From Rhinopomastus cyanomelas (Eukaryota > Chordata > Aves > Bucerotiformes > Rhinopomastidae), in NCBI GenBank assembly GCA_013400115.1, contig VXBP01010266.1, positions 124,001 through 188,000 of the forward strand: DNA of 64,000 bases. The letters run 5' to 3'. Below, piece by piece: positions 58,219-64,000 of this stretch. Numbering within the stretch: position 1 is the stretch's first letter; each line of letters starts with the position of its first letter. Made by a program: the position numbers and the translations under genes. The notes under the pieces are model-generated. The model saw only the letters and a list, made by a program, of their open reading frames with translations. It was not told where the DNA came from and searched no databases.

Positions 58219-59110
58219 TGTGGGAACCTCTGCCAGATCTTTGTGCTCACATCACAGAGAGTTGAGGCAATGGTGAAAGTAAGGGAGGCACAGAGGGGCA
58301 AGGCAGTACGTTCCTACTGATAATCTGTCTGACAGCTTCCAGGAATGAAGGGTCAAACTGCCAAATATTCTAATGACTCAGAGCACCGCAGCGTCCCTTC
58401 AAATGATTTCCTTGGCTGAGATAACATGTTGCAGCTGCGTAAGAGTCTCTAGCTATGAGATGTTGGCAGATAACTGAACTCTCTCGCAGGTCGTGCTCGT
58501 GCAGTTGTCTCTGGGGGAGGGAAGCCCTGAGACCGCCCGTGTAAGTACAGAGCAATCCAAACGGTGACAAACAAACCCAGGTTTTCTGAGGCAAAGTTCA
58601 CAGACACACAGTTGCCAGGACAACTCCATTTGGCTTTGGGAAAGGGAAAATGTGGTTCTTTTTGGAATGAAGTGAAATGAAATGAATTCAGAAGCATGAG
58701 AAAACTGCATTTTCACTCTGGTGTGGAACAGCCCTTGAGTGGAGAACTTTCTGCTTTTAGATTTCAGGGGTTTCCTTTTCCTTCTTTTTTTTTAATCAAC
58801 GAGACTACTGGAATTTCAGAGGGCAAGGTCACTTCCCTTTCCCTATCCTCCCATATCCAGGGCACATTGCTGGTGTTCTCTGTTCCGACAGGCTGTAGAC
58901 TGCACCCTGGCTGCAAAACAAAGCAGGTTTTCTGCATCCGGGCAGCATAAAATCACAAACGTGTCTTTACAGCTTCATCAGAGGGCAGAAGGCTTTAAGA
59001 AGAGGAGATTAGCTGATGTAGATTCCTCTGCTGGAAGAGCAGTATGTCTGGTCTGAAACATCTCCCTGTGTATCATGTAAAAGATGGACAGGACGACTTA
59101 TTGTTCTATA
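58219..59110 (-). other. IL1R2: Probable IL1R2 3' UTR / downstream flank
   Basis: No repeat or gene is recognised. If the AATAAA at 58213 is used, this is 3' UTR. Confidence 0.35.
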
Positions 59111-59374
59111 AACAGTTGGAGAAGGAGGCAGGTTCAAGCCTTTGCTGTCTTGTAGGCAGCTGGAGAAGGAGGCAGGTTCAAGCCTTTGCTGTTGTGTAGG
59201 CAGCTGGAGAAGGAGGCAGGTTCAAGCCTTTGCTATCATGTAGGCAGCTGGAGAAGGAGGCAGGTTCAAGCCTTTGCTATCATGTAGGCAGCTGGAGAAG
59301 GAGGCAGGTTCAAGCCTTTGCTGTCGTGTAGGCAGCTGGAGAAGGAGGCAGGTTCAAGCCTGTGCTATCGTGTA
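59111..59374. repeat. 44-bp minisatellite, six copies, overlapping the IL1R2 stop codon
   Basis: Six consecutive 44-bp units start at 59111, 59155, 59199, 59243, 59287 and 59331. All contain GGAGAAGGAGGCAGGTTCAA; most differences are confined to the TTTGCTGTCGTGTA end. The unit nearest the gene (59331-59374) supplies the last six IL1R2 codons and the TGA. Confidence 0.97.
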
Positions 59375-59481
59375 TCCTTTATCAGCTCTCTGCCTCCAGT
59401 ACCTGTGTGTGTATATTGCCCCCACAACCACAGCAGCCAATGCGAGGGGAATCATCACCATGTACCAGGACAAGCCAACAG
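59354..59481 (-). CDS. IL1R2: IL1R2 terminal exon (membrane helix, short tail, stop)
   Basis: The acceptor TTTTTCCAG precedes 59481 and the exon begins in phase 1. It encodes about 41 residues: the membrane helix, then HRYWRQRADKG, then YTIAQA and stop (TGA at 59356-59354). The last six residues and the stop fall inside the 44-bp minisatellite. Confidence 0.92.
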
Positions 59482-62400
59482 CTGGAAAAATGAAGATGTC
59501 ACATGTTTTCAAATAAACCTCCCAGGGACAGAGTCCTCCAAGTTCAAGCATAAAGAGAACAAACCACAATAAAAAGGATACCTGCAAGTTAAAACTCCCA
59601 GCAGGGTCGATCAAAGGGGAAAAGAAGAGGCTCTACTGGTTGAGCACTTTGAGAAATGGGTTTATGAAGATGAGAAGAAGAACAGATGGTGAGAATTGAA
59701 AGTCCAGTCCTTTGACACACACATGACTCTTTCCAACTCCTATAGCTATGTGCTCTCTACCTTACATGGTCCCAGTTCAGAGCAGCTATGGGCTTGCTGA
59801 CTTCATTTGGTGAAAGCACAGTCCACACTATATAAATGGGGTTTTCTCATACAATTTGGCTTCTAAAGTGCTAATGATCAAGCCAATAGTCTGAGCTTTT
59901 CTCCAAAACACAGATCCCTTTCAAGACTAGTGTCTGCCCAGACCATGTTGGTTCAGGGATTGCTTCCTGACACCTGTGTGCCAGCTTTAGTGATTCATCA
60001 TCCTCATGCAAAGAAACAACTTCACACTCTGCTCACGGCCGGTTCTTGGCCGATGCTCTATCACACTGCAAGGGTAACTGCACTGAGCTTTGCTTCCCAC
60101 CACTAGGAGCCAAAATAACACCAGCTAAGATAATTTACACATCTTGTCATGTCGGCAGCACTCTGTGCATGAGGACAAGGAACAATGATCTCTATTCTGC
60201 AGTTGTCCTGATTTTTATTGCCCCCTATTTTTGAGGAACTGGAGGAGATCTGGCTCTGCCACACGCACTGGGAGTTTGCCAGCAGCCTCAACATCACATC
60301 TCAAAGTTTATCTACATTGGAGCCCTATCCAACGAACAGTTCTGGCAGCAGAGATCCTCATCCCTGCAGGAACTGCCAGGGAATGACCCACAGGAAGTGC
60401 ATTTTGTGAAACGGCGATTCCAAGGCTCCAGGTGAAAGAGAGCAGCAGTATCTCCCCAGGTGGTCATTCAGCTCTGGTCAGGCTTCGATCATAGAGTCAC
60501 AGAGTCATCAGAGACCTCAAAAGATCATCTAGTCCAGTCCCCCTGGATAGTAATTCAACATGAGAGTAATGATAACAATTATCCCCAATAAACAACCAAA
60601 CAAGTTACCTTCCTGCTTGACCCTTGTTGGCAACACTTGGTAGCCATATGTGTTCTGAGCCAGACAAGTAAAGTCGGTGTAAAAATCCACTTCTTCAACA
60701 GAATCAAAAATCAGTGGCACTTCAATGAAGTTTTCACCATTTTCTACTATTTCTCTGGAAAAAAAAAATAACATTAAATCCTTTTATGAGCTGGATTTGC
60801 TCTGTCTGATCTGTCCATTCTGGCAGCACGTGGCAAGCAAATGCACGGGATGCTTGCCCACTAACCAGCCCCTCATCATTTGGTTGTGTTTTCCAGGCAA
60901 GTGGTGCCAACTGTCAGACTCTTAGCAGTCAGTTCCCATCTTGCCCAGCTGAGCCAACGTTCCTCTCTATCACACACCCGAAGCCATGAGCTCAATACAA
61001 GAGGCTGCTAGAAAGTTTCAAGCTTCCTTCAACCTGATTGTTTCCCTTCTCCAACTACTTTAAAGTGGTTTTGTAGCTGCCGTTTAACTGTCTCTTGATC
61101 TCACTGAGTCGTTGCTGGAGAATTTGTCCAGCTGCTCTTTAATGATGGGATCGTGAGTCTGCTCTGTGCCACAGCGAAGGAGGTCACGGTGTTCTCTCCT
61201 GGGCTGTACCACAGGAAGGCAGCAACACCGCACTGGGGGCTTTGCCAGAGGTTTCTTTGAGGAGTTTCATTTCCCAATGTCATTTGACCTGTTTTGCCTT
61301 GTGGTCATGCTCACACACCATGGGCTTGGCAAAAGCCCTGGCTGGCACAGCCCCTGTACTTGTGCAATTGTGTGAGAACACACAACAGTAACAATGATCG
61401 TGAGACTAGTAGCCAACATTATTTTTAAAGTCCTGGTAAGGAACTATATGTGCTGCTCTGGGCCTCCCAGTTCAAGAGGGATGTGGAGCTGCTGGAGGGA
61501 GTCCAGCGTAGGGCAACAAGGCTGATGAAGGAAGTGGAGCAGCCCCTTTATGAGGAGAGGCTGAGGGAGCTGGGTCTCTTGAGCTTGGAAAAGAGGAGAC
61601 TGAGGGGTGACCTCATTAATGTCTGTAAATATGTGAAGGGTGGATGGAGCCAGGCTCTGCTCAGTGTCATCAAATGATAGGACAAGGGGCAATGGGTGTG
61701 AGCTGAAACTTAGGATGTTCCATACAAATATCAGAAGGAACTTCTTCCCAGTGAGGATGATGGAGCACTGGAACAGGCTGCCCAGGGGGGTTGTGGAGTC
61801 TCCTTCACTGGAGGTGTTTAAGACCCGCCTGGATGTGCTCCTGTGTGACTTGATCTAGGTGATCCTGCTGTGTCAGGGGGATTGGACTAGATGATCTTTC
61901 GAGGTCCTTTCCAATCCCTAGTGATTCTATGATTCTATCCCGAAGGCTGCAGAGCCCAGTCACAGCACGTTTCATGGCTCCTGACCACGTCTTTAACGGA
62001 CTGTCACTTATCCACGTAAACAACATCATAAATATTTGGTCTCAACAGTGCTGTGGGCAATGTGAAGACACAGAAGAGCCTGAGCACGTGGCTAAGTTAC
62101 CACCTGACTTCTGGCTGCAACTGTGCCATAAACTAAATGCATGGCCAGGCTGTTTTCCAGCACCGATGGACACAAATGGCTAAAATCAGCTCACATAAAC
62201 ATGACACACTCAAGGTAGTGGTGCCACATCTTCAGATTGGGTCGGGAATGGTCCCTGCCTCGTGTTAAATCTTAATCCATAGCAAGGAGCTCTTTGGAAA
62301 GGTTCTACCTGGTGAGTGACTGGTTTAACCATTAACAACACAGCCAATTGCATCTGGGAGCCCAGGAACCTTCTCAGCTTTGTCTAGCAGTACAGAAAGG

Positions 62401-63425
62401 ACCAGTGTGACTCAAGTGAGGGTGATAATCTTTGTGGACACTCTGAGCTGCATCAGGTGAGAGACAAAACACACCAGCTTGGACCTCAATGAAGATATTT
62501 CAGACCATAGATCTATCTCACATTCACAAAGCACCAGAAATGTGCCTGGATGTAGTGAGTTAGTGCTGCACAGGTGACATGTCTCGGGTGCAGAAAGCAG
62601 ATCTCCTCCTTTCCTAGAGAAAACACTTTAAAGTATGCAGCTGTGAAGCAGCTGGAGAAGCCTTGAAGCACACAGCCATGAGGCAGCTAAGAGAAGGCTC
62701 CACAAGACTGAGAGAAACAATAGACCAGGGCAAGAGGATGTGAGACATCCTTCTCCAAGCAGCATCCCACAGAGCGCTTCCCTGGCACCAGCTCTGGCAC
62801 TCCCTGAGCATCTGTGAGTCAGCTGAACTCGGTAATGTGGAAAAGAACAAGCCCAAGGAGAAAAACAACAACATTTAAAAATAAACCTACAAAACACTGG
62901 AGAGTTTTGTGTTGTCTTATTGTGTTTAGAGAACCTCACAATGCCATGGAGAGGATGTTGCTGTTTCACTGGCATGGAGCAAGGGGAAAGATAAGAGAAG
63001 CACTGGGCAGGATCTCATGCCTTTGCTTTCCACTGCAGTCACCTCTTCTATCAGCTCAGCTGCCCAGCTCAGCTTGAATGTGCTTCAAGTTTAAGCCCTT
63101 AAATTGTCTCCTTAGCAGCTCACCATGAAAGACCAGCAGAGAGAAGAATTTGGCCCTGTCACTGTTTGGTTTGGGGATGTTTTTGCTTGCTGCACGTTTT
63201 TGTCTGAGCTCTCAGGTTCACTGCAGGCAGAGCCCCAGCAACACTGCAGGTCAAAACAAGCACAAGGAAACACTTTCAGCCGGACTTACTGCCGTTCTCC
63301 CTCTGCGATCCTGCTTTGCTTGTAAACCACGTCAACACTGGTGTCATTTGCCAGCCATTCCACGTCCGTGTTGGCGTGGCTGCTCAGACCAACAAACACT
63401 TTGCACGGGAGGGTCATCTTGGAGC
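59354..63425 (-). CDS. IL1R2: Interleukin-1 receptor type 2 (decoy receptor), 3' part of gene
   Basis: IL1R2 binds IL-1 but lacks a TIR domain and so acts as a decoy (family knowledge). Three coding exons are in the window, at 63425-63290, 60754-60609 and 59481-59354. They have GT-AG junctions and matching phases (1, 2, 1). Together they encode the two halves of Ig domain 3, the membrane helix and a short tail. Diagnostic similarities to human IL1R2 are TLPCKVFVG with EWLANDTSV, then ENGENFIEVPLIFDSVEE with a DFTCLAQNT cysteine, then GLSWYMVMIPLALAAVVVGA and the basic HRYWRQRADK stop-transfer. The cytoplasmic tail is about 16 residues, so there is no TIR domain. Exons for the signal peptide, D1, D2 and the D2-D3 linker are not found up to 64000 and should lie to the right. 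Confidence 0.93.
59482..60488 (-). other. IL1R2: IL1R2 last intron (part)
   Basis: Nothing recognised before the CR1 scrap at 60489. Confidence 0.75.
60489..60546 (-). mobile_element. CR1 3' UTR fragment in IL1R2 intron
   Basis: About 58 bp in the sense direction of IL1R2, starting 62 bp past the D3b donor (GGGGGACTGGACTAGATGAT to the ATGATCG end). Confidence 0.85.
60609..60754 (-). CDS. IL1R2: IL1R2 coding exon (second half of Ig domain 3)
   Basis: 146 nt, entering in phase 2 and leaving in phase 1. The acceptor is TTTTCCAG and the donor GGAAG|GTAACT. It encodes EIVENGENFIEVPLIFDS, DFTCLAQNTYGYQ and TRVKQE. The cysteine closes the D3 disulfide. Confidence 0.95.
60755..61452 (-). other. IL1R2: IL1R2 intron (left part)
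   Basis: Nothing recognised. Confidence 0.75.
61453..61941 (+). mobile_element. CR1 LINE 3' end
   Basis: FKRDVELLEGVQRRATRLMK to RRNFFPVRMMEHWNRLPRG and FKTRLDVLLCDLI, then a complete 3' UTR with three terminal octamers. One frameshift lies near 61640. It is antisense to IL1R2. Confidence 0.94.
61942..63289 (-). other. IL1R2: IL1R2 intron (right part)
   Basis: Nothing recognised. Confidence 0.7.
63290..63425 (-). CDS. IL1R2: IL1R2 coding exon (first half of Ig domain 3)
   Basis: 136 nt, entering in phase 1 and leaving in phase 2. The acceptor is TGTGAACAG and the donor CGGCA|GTAAGT. It encodes (G)SKMTLPCKVFVGLS, then VEWLANDTSVDVVY and RIAEGERQ, with the first D3 cysteine, the core tryptophan and an NDT sequon. 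Confidence 0.94.
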
Positions 63426-64000
63426 CTGTTCACAGAAGAAAGGTTAAAAGCCATCTGGATATATGTGAAACTCCTTCTCCCGGTGAAAACTTCTCCACTG
63501 GGAGATCAAGATCCCAAACAGGTTAAGCACCATGACATTCAAAGCTGAAGTGAAGTTGCTCCCTGGCAGCAAGACCCTTCGGTCTGGCAGCCAGTCCTTC
63601 CTGCAAATAAGCAAACTGTTTTCCCATTGCAACACTCAGCAGCTCTTGCACCAGACACATTCTTCAGGAGACAAAGCCATGCTCCTGCAGCCTTGCTTCT
63701 GCTGACGTTCTGCAGCCCAAGGGGCACAGGGTGATCTACTGCTCTGGAGCAACCACAGTAACCAGTGGTGTAGCTGCACTCACAGATGCTATGAGTAAGG
63801 GCGTTTGGCTCAAGATGGGACCTCCAGAGACGTTTTGTGCCACTTACTAAAGCTCTGAGCTAATGACAACAAGCCTGCAGGCTGGTGCGTAACTACAATA
63901 GATGGAAAACACAGGGCCTACTGTTTTATTGTTGTACTTGTGTAGATGGTGATGAAAAAGGCGTAAAACACTCCACAAAGATAGACAGGCAGAAATATCT
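63426..64000 (-). other. IL1R2: IL1R2 intron, running off the window
   Basis: I looked for the short D2-D3 linker exon and found none with a consistent donor and frame. No repeats are recognised. Confidence 0.7.

Noticed and set aside
63444..63635. Possible IL1R2 D2 exon on the minus strand after a TTATTTGCAG-like acceptor
   Set aside because: The translation lacks the DxGxYxC signature and any fit to D2, and no donor gives the required phase-1 end.

Overview
The window is vertebrate nuclear DNA, almost certainly from a bird. It contains two interleukin-1 receptor genes, both on the minus strand: a complete IL1R1 (terminal exon near 395, promoter CpG island near 21.3 kb) and the 3' part of the decoy receptor IL1R2 (59.35-63.43 kb). 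This is the order IL1R2 then IL1R1 in the direction of transcription, as in other tetrapods. The bird assignment rests on about 45 copies or fragments of CR1 LINEs, many ending in ATTCTATG-type octamers. My rough sum of their lengths is about 12.5 kb, near 20% of the window. That is far above the chicken average and is more like woodpeckers and their relatives; the lineage suggestion is inference only.

Layout. 1-394: IL1R1 3' UTR, running off the left edge. 395-16150: ten coding exons of IL1R1 with canonical GT-AG junctions and matching phases, giving 558 codons plus stop (signal peptide, three Ig domains, one membrane helix, TIR domain). 16151-21340: first intron. About 20.7-21.56 kb: CpG island with a probable non-coding exon 1. 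21.6-59.1 kb: a long intergenic region with no supportable host gene. It holds CR1 copies of several ages, a 17-bp minisatellite, a tRNA-headed SINE candidate, a diverged minisatellite split by CR1 insertions, an endogenous-retrovirus-like fragment and a possible hAT-like relic. 59.1-63.43 kb: the last three exons of IL1R2 (both halves of Ig domain 3, then the membrane/tail exon). A 44-bp minisatellite encodes the final residues and stop codon. The upstream IL1R2 exons lie beyond the right edge.

How the genes work together. IL1R1 is the signalling IL-1 receptor and carries a cytoplasmic TIR domain. IL1R2 keeps the Ig ectodomain and membrane anchor but has only a short tail, so it binds ligand without signalling. 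The two genes are paralogues with the same exon phases; the second-half exon of Ig domain 3 is 146 nt in both.

I found no new multi-gene system. The most unusual signals are structural: a perfect 62-bp inverted repeat in an IL1R1 intron, a minisatellite that has become the IL1R2 C-terminus, a composite CR1 type with the same internal junction at three loci, and a tRNA head joined to a CR1-type tail.
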